A DNA stretch of 64,000 nucleotides from Hyposmocoma kahamanoa (Eukaryota; Arthropoda; Insecta; Lepidoptera; Cosmopterigidae). Location of the stretch: contig NW_020656077.1 of the NCBI RefSeq assembly GCF_003589595.1, positions 6,032,328 to 6,096,327 on the forward strand. The letters run 5' to 3'. Each line of letters starts with the position of its first letter. The stretch's first letter is position 1. Under the pieces are notes generated by a model, which made no database searches, had not been told where the DNA came from, and saw only the letters and a list, made by a program, of their open reading frames with translations. Positions 1-9,344 of this stretch are shown here, piece by piece. A program made the translations under genes and the position numbers.

Positions 1-209
1 AGTTCTTAGGTTTTCGCGATTGTTACACATAGGAAATGAAACTATTTTTCCGGATTTAAATCGCGTATATTTGTTTTTTCAAACAAACCGACGTTTCGTG
101 ACGTGAGAGTCAACCGTGACCATGGGACCTGTAAAGGGCCCGAAACGTCGGTTTGTTTGAAAAAACAAATATACGCGATTTAAATCCGGAAAAATAGTTT
201 CATTTCCTA
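1..209. repeat. Penelope-like fold-back repeat, copy 1
   Basis: Two perfectly identical 68-bp arms in inverted orientation (31-98 and 141-208) flank a 42-bp spacer. The arms start AGGAAATGAAACTATTTTTC and end at GACGTTTCG. The right half contains CCTGTAAAGGGCCCGAAACG followed by TCGG, which resembles the conserved end of Penelope-like retroelements. A unique leader, GTTCTTAGGTTTTCGCGATT, precedes the left arm only. Related copies are at 12237-12440 and 17124-17571. Confidence 0.8.
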
Positions 210-365
210 AATAAAAGTATCTTGACTTGTCCTTTAAAGACCTACGATTGCAATAAAGTTGTGTATGACTGGTGCAGACTTTAAATTATAAAGAGACTAT
301 CTTTCATGGACATCTTACAATAGATAAACATTTTGCAAATTTACGCAAAGTTACGCTAACACACA

Positions 366-392
366 CAACACACGCTCGCAAGCACGCACGCC

Positions 393-465
<73 letters not shown>

Positions 466-476
466 GTACGCACCCA
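366..476. repeat. (ACGC)n microsatellite
   Basis: A nearly pure ACGC tetranucleotide array of about 25 units with a few variants at the edges. The His/Arg/Thr-rich frame running through it is not a gene. Confidence 0.98.
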
Positions 477-487
477 CGCACTACCCA

Positions 488-740
488 GAACACCTAGGCC
501 AAAACCATGTCAGAAAAGTTAATTCCCAAATTGGTTCTACCGGGAATCGAACCCGGGACCAAGAGTTACGGAATTCACTCCGCGGCACTACCCTAACACC
601 TAGGCCAAAACCATTTCCGAAAAGTTAGTTTCCCAAATTGGTTCTACCGGGAATCGAACCCGGGACCAAAAGTTACGGAATACACTCCGCGGCACTACCC
701 AGAACACCTATAGGTCAAAAACGTTTTAGGAAAGTACAAG
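488..740 (-). repeat. tandem SINE-3 pieces (tRNA box B plus body)
   Basis: A unit of about 106 bp is repeated: CACCTAGGCCAAAACCAT at 491 and again at 597, with a diverged third start at 705. Each full unit carries GGGAATCGAACCCGGGACC, which on the minus strand is the tRNA T-arm GGTCCCGGGTTCGATTCCC. Box A is missing, so these are SINE pieces and not tRNA genes. The same family with a more complete head is at about 35930-36100. Confidence 0.75.
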
Positions 741-844
741 CGCGTAGTCAATAGATGGCTTATGAAATTGTTACTACTGCTTAGAGGTCAAATCGTCAAA
801 GTCATTCGCGACTGTTCAAGATTTAAGTTAAAACGCAAATTTAA

Positions 845-1033
845 ATGAATAGAGCGTACTTGGCCATGATAGCTAGATGCACGCGGTCGCTGCGCGGCGG
901 TAACGCGGCAGCCGTGCGGCGTGAGCGCGATGAATTCATGTCCAATAAATGCGCCCTAATTGCTTCCAACGGATGTTGGACGGAGAACGGAATTAGATCC
1001 GCTCTACAGGTGCCATGGCGAACACTGAATTGA
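845..1033 (+). other. short GC-rich open frame, unassigned
   Basis: A 62-codon frame with a GC-rich centre (GCGCGGCGGTAACGCGGCAG) and the translation RSLRGGNAAAVRRERDEF. It lies between repeats and resembles nothing I can name. It may be an exon fragment, LINE debris or chance. Confidence 0.2.
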
Positions 1034-1224
1034 TATACTCTTTCTACTTTTATTTATATTCTTTAATTACTAATTCAGTCAACCAATATATTCACCCTCT
1101 CGTCGCAAATACACTATACGTTTCCAAAGAGAAAAGACAACGGAGACCCGGTTTAGGTTGACACCTCGGGTTCGAAATATTTGGATGACCTATATTTATT
1201 AATTTTTACGTCATACAATTATTT

Positions 1225-1277
1225 AATGGTGGTTGTCTATGTGTGTGTCCATGACACTCGCGCCATTCCCTAGTGTG
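1225..1277 (+). repeat. SINE-2 3' fragment
   Basis: GTGGTTGTCTATGTGTGTGT followed by CCATGACACTCGCGCCA and TCCCTAGTGTG matches the body of the complete SINE-2 copies at 20622 and 52380. Confidence 0.8.
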
Positions 1278-1441
1278 TGTTTTTTTTCTTTTTTTTTGCC
1301 AAATACCTACAAAGTTCAAAAGTATACTGAAACAAAAACTTCATGTTAAATAATATTATTATAAAGCTTTGGTGCACTAGGATCACATTTTTTTACCCCG
1401 TTTAGTTCTTTGAAGTATCTCGATCATGTCTCGATCTATTA

Positions 1442-1966
1442 GGCCGCGTTCCCACTATGTCGTGACGACAGATTGTCGTGCAGTTTACAGTGTCGTGACT
1501 TGTATATTTAAATGAAGTTGTTCACATATAGCACGACACGATTAACTGTCGTTCACGATTTTTTATCCTTACAACGACAAACTGTCGTCACAGTGGGAAC
1601 AGCTACAACGACAGCCGTCTGACGATAAAAAAACTTCACGATAAATACGTGACGACAGATTGTCGCAGCTCCTATTGTCGTCACGTTTTATTTATCGCTG
1701 TCCGCACGTATTCTGCTCCCTGCCCTGCTCTCTGGTACCCCGCGCCCTCTGCTCGCTTTGCAGTAGCGTTGGGTCGTAGCCAGTGACGGGCAAGGAGGCT
1801 GTCGTGAAACGATAAATTGTAGTCACGATATAGTGGGAACAGCTAGTCACGATAGTCGCTCAACGATAAAAAATCGTCCACGACAGATAGTCGTGATATG
1901 GGAACAGGCTAGACGCGACAGTCGTCCAACGATACTAAAATGTGACGACATAGTGGGAACGCGCCC
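1442..1966. mobile_element. 525-bp MITE with GGGCGCGTTCCCACTATGTC ends, PIF/Harbinger-like
   Basis: The ends are inverted: the left starts GGCCGCGTTCCCACTATGTC and the right is the complement of GGGCGCGTTCCCACTATGTC. TTA is duplicated at 1439-1441 and 1967-1969, the 3-bp TWA target expected of PIF/Harbinger elements. The interior holds many short copies in both orientations of an ACGACAGATTGTCGT-like motif plus a GC-rich core (about 1690-1800). I see no reading frame. The superfamily is inferred from the target duplication only. Confidence 0.8.
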
Positions 1967-2204
1967 TTAGAAACAAACGTTGTAAAATGGTTGTAAATGA
2001 TAAATCTGAACAAAATGTTTATTTACACAGCAACAGAGTTTCTTACGCATTATTCTCACGGGAATATGACTTGCCAATTTGACTTGTCAATCTGACTTGA
2101 CAAGTGCCAATTGGTTACCTATATATAAGCTAATTATGTAGATAAAAATAAAGTAAAAAGATATATATAAATTTAAAGTAGACAACTAGTAGCTTAAATG
2201 CAGT

Positions 2205-2436
2205 AGCAGTAGAGCTGTGAAAGAGTTCGTCCAGAGAAGTACTGCCACCTTACCTATATCTGCCGCCAAACAGTAATGTGAACATTAAGTACCGGTTTGT
2301 AAGGGTGCTGGCGAAATTAGGACTTGTCAGGGGCAGTGTCCCTTTGCAAATTTAAAGTCCCTCGAGGCAGTGCAACTGTTGTGGACAGGCATGTTGCTTA
2401 CCACCAGGCGCACGACGTGTTTGCCCCGTCACTTAG
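2205..2436 (+). repeat. family B dispersed repeat, copy 1
   Basis: Family B runs AAAGAGTTCGTCCAGGGAAG, TACTGCCACCTTACCTATTT, CTGCCG..AGTAATG, GGTGAAATTACAGGCACATG, GGACTTGTCAA, CTCTCAGATCTTTGCGATTT, and GCTTACCACCGGGTGCACGA to TTGTTCGTCCCGTC. This copy is somewhat shortened. I recall the CACCTTACCTATTTCTGCCG core from other lepidopteran repeats, class unknown to me. The short frame 2324-2539 is inside it. Confidence 0.72.
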
Positions 2437-2780
2437 TATTATTTTAAAAATATGCAATTCGACTATCTTGGCGTCTCTATCGTCGTATAATACGATTGCC
2501 TATTTGACAATAGATGATTTCATCGTAAAAGAAAATTAACTAAAACAATGTACAGCCTATAGGGTCACCTTGGACCTTGGACACAGTGGATGGAAAGTGA
2601 GTATGTACGCTCGAACTATTAGTTTCATAGCGATGGAATGAATAAATTTCATGAACACCGGACGATACGAATAAGAAACAAAAAAAAGAACGGAAAGCGA
2701 TATTTTTTTACTGAATGTACTATACGGAAGGCATTATAAAAACTTAAGCAACGAAACGACTAACAAGTACTTATAGGTAT

Positions 2781-4523
2781 TCATTTTGTATCATCTACAT
2801 CCTCATATGTCATATATGGATATCCTATATTTTCGATGGGTGTATTCACAAACTTTTCCTTAATAGTTTGCAGTGAAGTCCAGCGCAGTAAATAATTGGG
2901 CCCACCAACCTTATCGTTGGTGCCTGATCTACGTCCGCCGCCAAGGAGCTGGTGTCCTACAATTTCACTAGTAGACTTATCATTAATGTGAAGAGTCCCG
3001 GCGGTGTCACGCAACTCGTTCAATGCATTGGCCAAAAAACAATTGTCTGTACCAAATATTGAGCCTGCCATCGCGTATTTGGAGTTTACTCTCACAGTCG
3101 CTAATGCTTGGAGTGGAAATTTCTCATCGTATGTAAAAATTGTTAATACTGGACCCTTGATCGCGTCCGTCAATAACTTGTCCCGTGGTTCGAAGGTCTC
3201 AATTAGTGTAAGATCTATGAAGTATCCCACTTGCTGACTGTATTTGCCTCCAATTAAAACGTTGTTCTGTTTATTCTTAAAAGCTTCGTCAATGTACTTA
3301 GTTACACTCTCGAACGTTTTTTTGTTTATTACTGCGCCTGTAAACATTTTGAAATCTTGTATGTCGCCTACTTTTAAATTTTTGATTGCTTGTTTTAATT
3401 TATGTGTTAGGTCTTCATGCAGACATCGTGGAATATAGAGGCGCTTACATGATGACGCCTTCTGACCACTGTATTCAAACGCCGAACGAATAGTGCAGGC
3501 CACCACCGTTTCAACATCGGCACTTTCGTGGACAAAATGATAACTATTACCGCCGCATTCTCCCACGATACGTGGATAGTTTATGTATGATTGAGTTTTT
3601 TTTCCTTTGAGTTTCTTGCCGATTGCTTTCCAACACCAGTCAAAAACACCGTTTGGACCAGAGTAGTTAAGGCCAGCGAGATAAGGAGATTGTGTAACGG
3701 CCTTGGCAAACGTGCAGTTATCAGTTGGTACAAAATTAACGACACCCGCCGGAAGTCCTGCTGCTCGGAGAATATTAAAAACGCGCCAATTGGAAAGTAT
3801 TGACGAGTCATTGGGTTTCCATAACGTGCAATTCCCCATTAACACTGGTGTGTATGCGATGTTGGCTGCAATCGAAGTAAAGTCGCTAGAAGTAAGAGCA
3901 GCAACGAAACCGTCTATACCGCGAAATCTCATGGAATTCAAAACTTCACACCAATTGTCTGTTTTTGGCTGAATCGTTGTGCATTCTTTTAAGTAAAAAG
4001 CGTTAAAGCGAAATAGATCTATTAGCTGACAGGCATCGAGTTCAGCCTCCATAACAGTCTTACCTTGTCCAAGCATCGTGGCTGCGTTGATCGATTGTCT
4101 GTACGTTGAGGACAAAAGTTCAGCAGCAGCAAGCCACACAAATACTCGATCATCCAGAGGTGTGCTATTCCAAAAACACTGATTGTATGACAATAAATTA
4201 ATGGCTTTTGAAATAGTTTCTTCGGTGGCGTGGTAATATTTTACTATTTTAGTTCCGTGGTTATGGGGCATAACCTGATACCTAGGTTTGCCTTCATAAA
4301 TGTACTCGTTACCGATTACTATAGGTATTTCTTCACAAGTATTTGCGACGTACTTTAAGTTACTTTTAAGTGAAGCCCTCTCGGAGGACTTTGCACGATA
4401 CTCTAAATTGGGCTCATTGAAAACGTACATGTCGGGTATAAAAGGCGGCCACATCACGGAGCAAGTGGAACGTTGAAATTTTGAAACGCCGGTCAGCAAC
4501 GTCCGGGCAGTTAATAGCAGCAT
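2781..4523 (-). CDS. ALDH4A1-like (delta-1-pyrroline-5-carboxylate dehydrogenase family) protein, intronless, catalytic Cys lost
   Basis: This is an uninterrupted 580-codon frame, close to the usual length of about 560 residues for mitochondrial P5C dehydrogenase, the enzyme that oxidises glutamate semialdehyde to glutamate with NAD in proline breakdown. Family landmarks run in order along the whole protein: WKPND (about 235-239), GECGG with the expected Glu322, FEYSGQK (about 349-355), INDKST (513-518) and SGTNDK (533-538). The first 20 residues are hydrophobic with R7, K15 and R18, which fits a mitochondrial presequence, and the ATG precedes them. Unusual points: the position of the nucleophilic Cys (human Cys348) is Ala356, codon GCG at 3456-3458; the EIFGPV motif is AIKGPV, so the NAD-ribose Glu and the following Phe are Ala454 and Lys456; and the family's usual PFGG is LLGG. 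No intron is seen, although animal ALDH4A1 genes normally have them, so I infer a retrocopy. It is not a simple dead pseudogene because no stop or frameshift interrupts 1740 bases. Family membership is confident; activity as a dehydrogenase is doubtful. Confidence 0.85.
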   Translation of the reverse strand: MLLLTARTLLTGVSKFQRSTCSVMWPPFIPDMYVFNEPNLEYRAKSSERASLKSNLKYVANTCEEIPIVIGNEYIYEGKPRYQVMPHNHGTKIVKYYHATEETISKAINLLSYNQCFWNSTPLDDRVFVWLAAAELLSSTYRQSINAATMLGQGKTVMEAELDACQLIDLFRFNAFYLKECTTIQPKTDNWCEVLNSMRFRGIDGFVAALTSSDFTSIAANIAYTPVLMGNCTLWKPNDSSILSNWRVFNILRAAGLPAGVVNFVPTDNCTFAKAVTQSPYLAGLNYSGPNGVFDWCWKAIGKKLKGKKTQSYINYPRIVGECGGNSYHFVHESADVETVVACTIRSAFEYSGQKASSCKRLYIPRCLHEDLTHKLKQAIKNLKVGDIQDFKMFTGAVINKKTFESVTKYIDEAFKNKQNNVLIGGKYSQQVGYFIDLTLIETFEPRDKLLTDAIKGPVLTIFTYDEKFPLQALATVRVNSKYAMAGSIFGTDNCFLANALNELRDTAGTLHINDKSTSEIVGHQLLGGGRRSGTNDKVGGPNYLLRWTSLQTIKEKFVNTPIENIGYPYMTYEDVDDTK

Positions 4524-5447
4524 TTTCTTTTTTTTTGAGATTTTACTTGATGATTTAGCAAAAATATGTGTAGTAATTATTTTACCATTGTTTCTTTATT
4601 TCACTGAAATTTTTGTTGGTTATATTTGCATATTGATTGATAACAACGACGTGTACGTTACTAACGGACGGACGTCACGTTATGGACGTGTGTTGATAAC
4701 AACGGCATATCACTAAAGAAAAGGGTCGGTTGGCAAGTTGTAAGCGACGACAATAGACAAGACCCCAGTTCATTGTGGTCTCTGGACACCTTCGCTTTTT
4801 TTTTTTACTAAATGGCACTAGTATGCACGGACATTAAACTGGACCGCGCACTAAGTTAATGAAACGAGCCGAATGAGAGGCTTCAAAGGTTAGAGGATAG
4901 AAAAAAACCTTGACTATGGAAACCAAAGGTAATGTTATATTGACATATATAAATTCCACGTTATGTGTATATGATGCATTTAGACGTTGAAAACATAAAC
5001 ATTTTATTGTCTTTGTTTAACTACTGCGTGCCGTCGAAGGCCAAAAGAGATAGTACTACATTTTATTTATGTCAAACACGGGAATCGAAAATACGTAACG
5101 TCATCTTAAATGTCAACTGTTCTCATTTGCCATTTTTGTAGTACCCTTTGATAACAGTTTCCGGTTGTCAAAGGGAAGTATATCAAATGTCAAAACCAAT
5201 GTTTGGCCAAATGTTTTAGTGAATTATTCGCATGAATTGTGATAAAATGGACAAAAATATTGACAGTGAGAACAATTAAGTATTGATAAAAATGCGTCGC
5301 TGCAGCATTAAGGAGTGCGGCAGTAGAAAAAGCGGAAATCAACCAAATGTTACATTACACCGGCATGTTTTATTTTTCTGCCTATAAATCATACAATAGC
5401 CCAAATATCTCATGTAATTAGACTCATTTATCATCCAATTGCAAAGA
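4524..5447. other. spacer upstream of the ALDH4-like gene
   Basis: AT-rich, with poly-T runs (4528-4537, 4796-4806). No gene, tRNA or recognised repeat is seen. If the ALDH4-like gene is expressed, its promoter lies here. I see no clear TATA box or initiator that I would commit to. Confidence 0.5.
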
Positions 5448-6370
5448 GGAGTGCGACAGGATGACGTTATTTCTCCGAAACTGTTCACAACTGCATTGGA
5501 AGATGCGTTCAATTTATTTATATATTAATTTATTGAACTGGAAAGAACCCGGCATCAATGGCGAGTACATCACTCTCTTTCGATTTGCTGACGATATCGT
5601 GGTCACGGCAGAATCGTTGGAAGAGCTTGGCACCATGCTCGGTGACCTCAATAGAGTTTCCAGTAGGTGGCTCTAAAAATGAATATGGACAAGACGAAAC
5701 TTACGTCGAATGTCCATGTCGTACCCACCCCTATAACAGTGGGAACCTCTACTCTCGAAGTCGTTGACGAGTATGTCTACCTCGAACAAACCGTCCAATT
5801 AGGCAGGGCCAACTTCGAAAAAGAGGTCAATCGTCGAATCTGACTCGGTTGGGCAGCTTTCGAGAAGTTCCGGGACGTCTTCTCGTCCGCAATACCGCAG
5901 TCCTTGAAGACAAAAGTCTTCGAGCAGTGCGTGTTGTCAGCGATGACCTACGGCTCTGAGACGTGGTCACTTACTATAGGCCTCATAAAAAAGCTCAAAG
6001 TCAGTCAAGGAGCTATGGAGCTAGCAATGCTCGGCATTTCTCTACGTGATCGAATCAGAAATGAGGAGATCCGTAGAAGAACGAAAGTCACCGACATGGC
6101 TTGAAGGATTAGCAAGTTGAAGTGGCAATGGGCAGGGCACATAGCTCGTAGAACTGACGGCCGTTGGGGCTGAAAGGTTTTAGAAATGGAGACCACGAAC
6201 CGGAAGGCGTTCAGTGGGACGGCCCCCTACTAGATGGACGGATGACCTTGTAAGTGCGGCGGGTAACCGATGGATGCACGTCGCGTCCGATCGGCTGGTC
6301 TCTAAATCTTTGGGGGAGGCCTATGTTCAGCAGTGGACGTCTTCCGGCTGACATGATGATGATAATGATA
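5448..6370 (+). pseudogene. RTE-type LINE reverse transcriptase, 5'-truncated and broken
   Basis: Fragments in more than one frame give the second half of a non-LTR retrotransposon polymerase of the kind often annotated as craniofacial-development-protein-2-like or endonuclease-reverse transcriptase. The catalytic box appears as FRFADDIVVTAESLEEL near 5580-5630. Further on come KTKVFEQCVLSAMTYGSETW (5905-5965), RDRIRNEEIRRRTKVTD (6045-6098) and a W-rich tail with WQWAGHIARRTDG (6124-6163). Frameshifts and stops separate the pieces. The element ends in the GATGATGATAATGATAAT run at 6352-6370, a short-repeat 3' tail typical of RTE LINEs. No 5' half or endonuclease domain is present. Confidence 0.88.
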
Positions 6371-6405
6371 ATACAATTTCATCGTTACATTTATTGGTAA
6401 ATAAC

Positions 6406-6633
6406 CATTGACTTACAATTATATGGACGTCGGGTCCGCGCTAAAAAGTGTCCGCACTTGTAAGGCGCTAAAATCGTATACAGAGCGCGACACTCCGCTT
6501 TAGTCTTCATTTGTTCGACTGACAGCGCGATACTGCGATGACATAACAATTTAAATTTCGAATAGGTTGACTTGGGACATTTTTTTCGTGGTTTTTGTAT
6601 TAGACCCGTCGTCCATTTATTTGTAAGTCAATG
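6406..6633. mobile_element. hAT-like MITE, copy 1, with 8-bp target duplication
   Basis: The element is 228 bp with terminal inverted repeats of about 31 bp starting CATTGACTTACAA and ending TTGTAAGTCAATG. The 8 bases TAAATAAC are directly repeated at 6398-6405 and 6634-6641. An 8-bp duplication is the hAT (or P) superfamily hallmark. There is no coding capacity. Compared with the copy at 41599-41883 it lacks about 57 internal bases. Confidence 0.9.
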
Positions 6634-7095
6634 TAAATAACTTTATATTTAATTTTGATTAAAATAGCTCATTACATATATTATGCCTAGTAATAATAGC
6701 CCAGTATTAATCATACTTTGATTACAGTAGACTATACAAATTTGCAAACAAAAACAGTTTCAACATTCAAGCCATACATTTGCATGTCGATATTGACTTA
6801 TCTATTATTATGGTACAACACTAAAGGCTCCACATGTGTGGTACAATTTTTGTATAAGTAAGTACGTTTATTCCTTATATAGGGCAGCTCTTTTCCTTTA
6901 TTTTTTTTCCATCCTCTAAGAAAAAAACAAATGCTTCAAAGCTTCGTCAAATTAGTGATGCGTCTCTTTCTAATAGGGTGTATATTCATGTTTCACACTA
7001 AAGGATGGAAAAAAATCTGTTTCAGCCAGTCATGTTGTTTTTAACTTTTTGATTTTTACAGAAAATGTATCCGCTTATGGTTGACCAAAACTACT

Positions 7096-7151
7096 AATAA
7101 GTATAGATATTAATTTGTATTTCATAATACAAATTAATATCTATACTTATT
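7096..7151. repeat. perfect 25-bp inverted repeat with 6-base loop
   Basis: The arm 7096-7120 (AATAAGTATAGATATTAATT and 5 more bases) is followed by the loop TTCATA and by its exact complement at 7127-7151. Nothing else in the window matches it, so it may be a MITE remnant or a small-RNA hairpin. Confidence 0.85.
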
Positions 7152-7584
7152 TGATATGCCACTTCAAAATAGAAGGTTTAATTGTTGATAAGTTTTCTTA
7201 TTATTATTACAGTGAAAGCAAATTAATTTAATAAAAAACATATTAATCACCTTGAAGCTAATTTTATATAACCAAAATTCAAAAAATTAATAGACTAGAC
7301 ACTACCTAAGATGATTTTATTTAGCGTTGGCAACTTGTTAGACAAGGACAGACCACTACTTCGAGCTATCTCACGTGACTCGGTTTTTTACTTTTACTTA
7401 AAATAAACCTTAATATAACCCAATAAGGTGTAAATATAATCGATTACCAATTCGATACAGCAATCTAAATAATATTGGTATATCGAAGTGCGCGATCCAG
7501 TTTATGAAATATACAAATCCGTGCTAATATGAGCATTTTGCGTTTTATTTAACTTTTGTCAGCTCGAATTTTACCAATCAAGTG

Positions 7585-7810
7585 ATGTCCTAATGCGGTT
7601 CTGATTCGATTTTTTATAACAATCGATTCTATTTATGAAGAAATTTTAATCGTGAATGTGAGCGGGTTCAAAAAAGAAGTTCTATTGTCTGATTGGGATC
7701 GAGATGTTGCGTTTGACAATTTGTGTACTCAAGAATTTATAATTAATGTTAATGAGGATTCAAGTGATGATTCCCGTCCATATGGAGAAGAATCCGCCGA
7801 TTTATTATAG
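7585..7810 (+). other. unassigned open stretch ending in an acidic tail
   Basis: One frame stays open from about 7561 to the TAG at 7808-7810. From 7625 it reads DSIYEEILIVNVSGFKKEVL, then LSDWDRDVAFDNLCTQEF, then IINVNEDSSDDSRPYGEESA. There is no ATG, so it could only be a last exon or a pseudogene piece. A pyrimidine-rich stretch (CGATTTTTTATAAC) lies upstream but no clear splice acceptor. It is not recognised as any family. Confidence 0.25.
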
Positions 7811-8219
7811 TAAACAATAAGATTGATTATAATTATTTATAATTTATTAAATTTAATTATAATTTATTACACAGGTAACAAAATTTATCAACTTGAATAA
7901 TCTTCGTTACATAATCTGTTGGCTCCATAAATATCGGAGCTAAAGAGCACGTCGCTTCACTAAAATTAAAAAATAAAAGAGTCCAGGAAGTAAGGTTAGT
8001 ATGGGGAAGTTTGGCTGCTCTTCGTATCACGAAAAATAATTGACCTTTTCGTTTAAATACCATCTGTCATTGTAATTAAAAGTATTACTGATTCACACTT
8101 TTCGTCATTTTGAAATCTGTCACTTTTTTAATACGAGTGTCAATTCACATGTAGCGTTTGAATGTATGTTCACAAATTTTGGTGATTTCGACGAGAGCGA
8201 TTATTTTGTATAGGCCAGT

Positions 8220-8440
8220 TCTTTTTTAGGTGTTAAACTTAATTTGAAGCGCTGTAGGGGCGTGCCTGTGACGCGGCGATCGCGGACATCGCGCCACTAG
8301 TAATTTTCATACAATAATTAATATCTAGTCAAGTTAGTCTGCAAAAGTGGCGCTGCAGCTGCGCTTCTAAATATTGTATAAAAATTAGTAACGGCGACAC
8401 TGCTGCGCTTCTTTGGACGTCTAAATCGAAGGGCCCCTAA
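8220..8440. repeat. GC-rich dispersed repeat sharing GCTGCAGCTGCGCTTC
   Basis: GCTGCAGCTGCGCTTCTAAA followed by TATTGTAT.AAAATTAGTA recurs at 51529-51575, with GCTGCGCTTCTTTGGA versus GCAGCGCTTCTACAAGAG downstream. Two diverged copies of one family in the same orientation. There is no reading frame. Confidence 0.55.
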
Positions 8441-9344
8441 CAGCTCCCATAGTTATGTTGGTTTGGAATAGTAATTTTGCGATTGCAAAAACCTAAGAAC
8501 TCGGTGAAAATGAAAATATCCATTTTCTTTCTATTTATCTATCTTCTTTAACCTATCTTCCATTTGGTTAGGAGTATTTGTCAGTCCTCTCAAATTGGGG
8601 GTAGACCTTTTATTTGTTGGTATTTTCATGTTTCAGTGAGATTATTTTGTGATCCGGTGCTTCAATAGAACATTGAACCACAAAGGTAAACTATGTGTAT
8701 TTTCATGTTGACGCGTGCGTAAATCGCTGTTACAAGAGGTGGCTTTGTTATTTGCTTTGGTTTTTACGACACTTTGTTAAGAAACCAAGTTAGTACATAT
8801 CTACAGAGTGAAAGTCGATCAGAAAGGTGAGTTTTGTTTAAAAATATTTATTTATTTGTTGCCAAGTTGATCTAATATGACTTTGGTATTAAACTATACT
8901 CTTTGTAAAATATACTCTCTGTCAAGTCTATATCCAATAAACTAGATAAATATATTGTCTTCGGGGTGGTCGGAATGCAGACAGAAGTCGAGGATAATTA
9001 GTCCTGTAAGAAAATTTCAAATAAAATAAAATATGATAAAAATAAAATAAAATATAAAAATAAAGTCAAATGTACGTCTAATCTATGCGTCATTAACTTA
9101 AATAAAAATCTTTATATCCAACACATCAATATGAGTATTTATTGATGTAGTAAAGAATATTTACAAAGTCGTCTATTGTTTGTCTGTGGCCTGGTAGCTC
9201 CCAGACGGATGAACTCTGATCCCAAAGGCTAATTTCATCGGGAGCTTAGCTGTGTTTCATAAACACCTGTTCGGCTGTTTACAGATCATCAGGTCTATTT
9301 CTGGTTAACGTACAGATCTCAGTCATTATAATACCGATACGCTG

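Noticed and set aside
272..628. 118-codon frame with His/Arg/Thr repeats
   Set aside because: It runs through the ACGC microsatellite and SINE-3 pieces and has no independent support.
3004..3972. Plus-strand frames opposite the ALDH4-like gene
   Set aside because: They are antisense shadows of the 580-codon gene, without family features.
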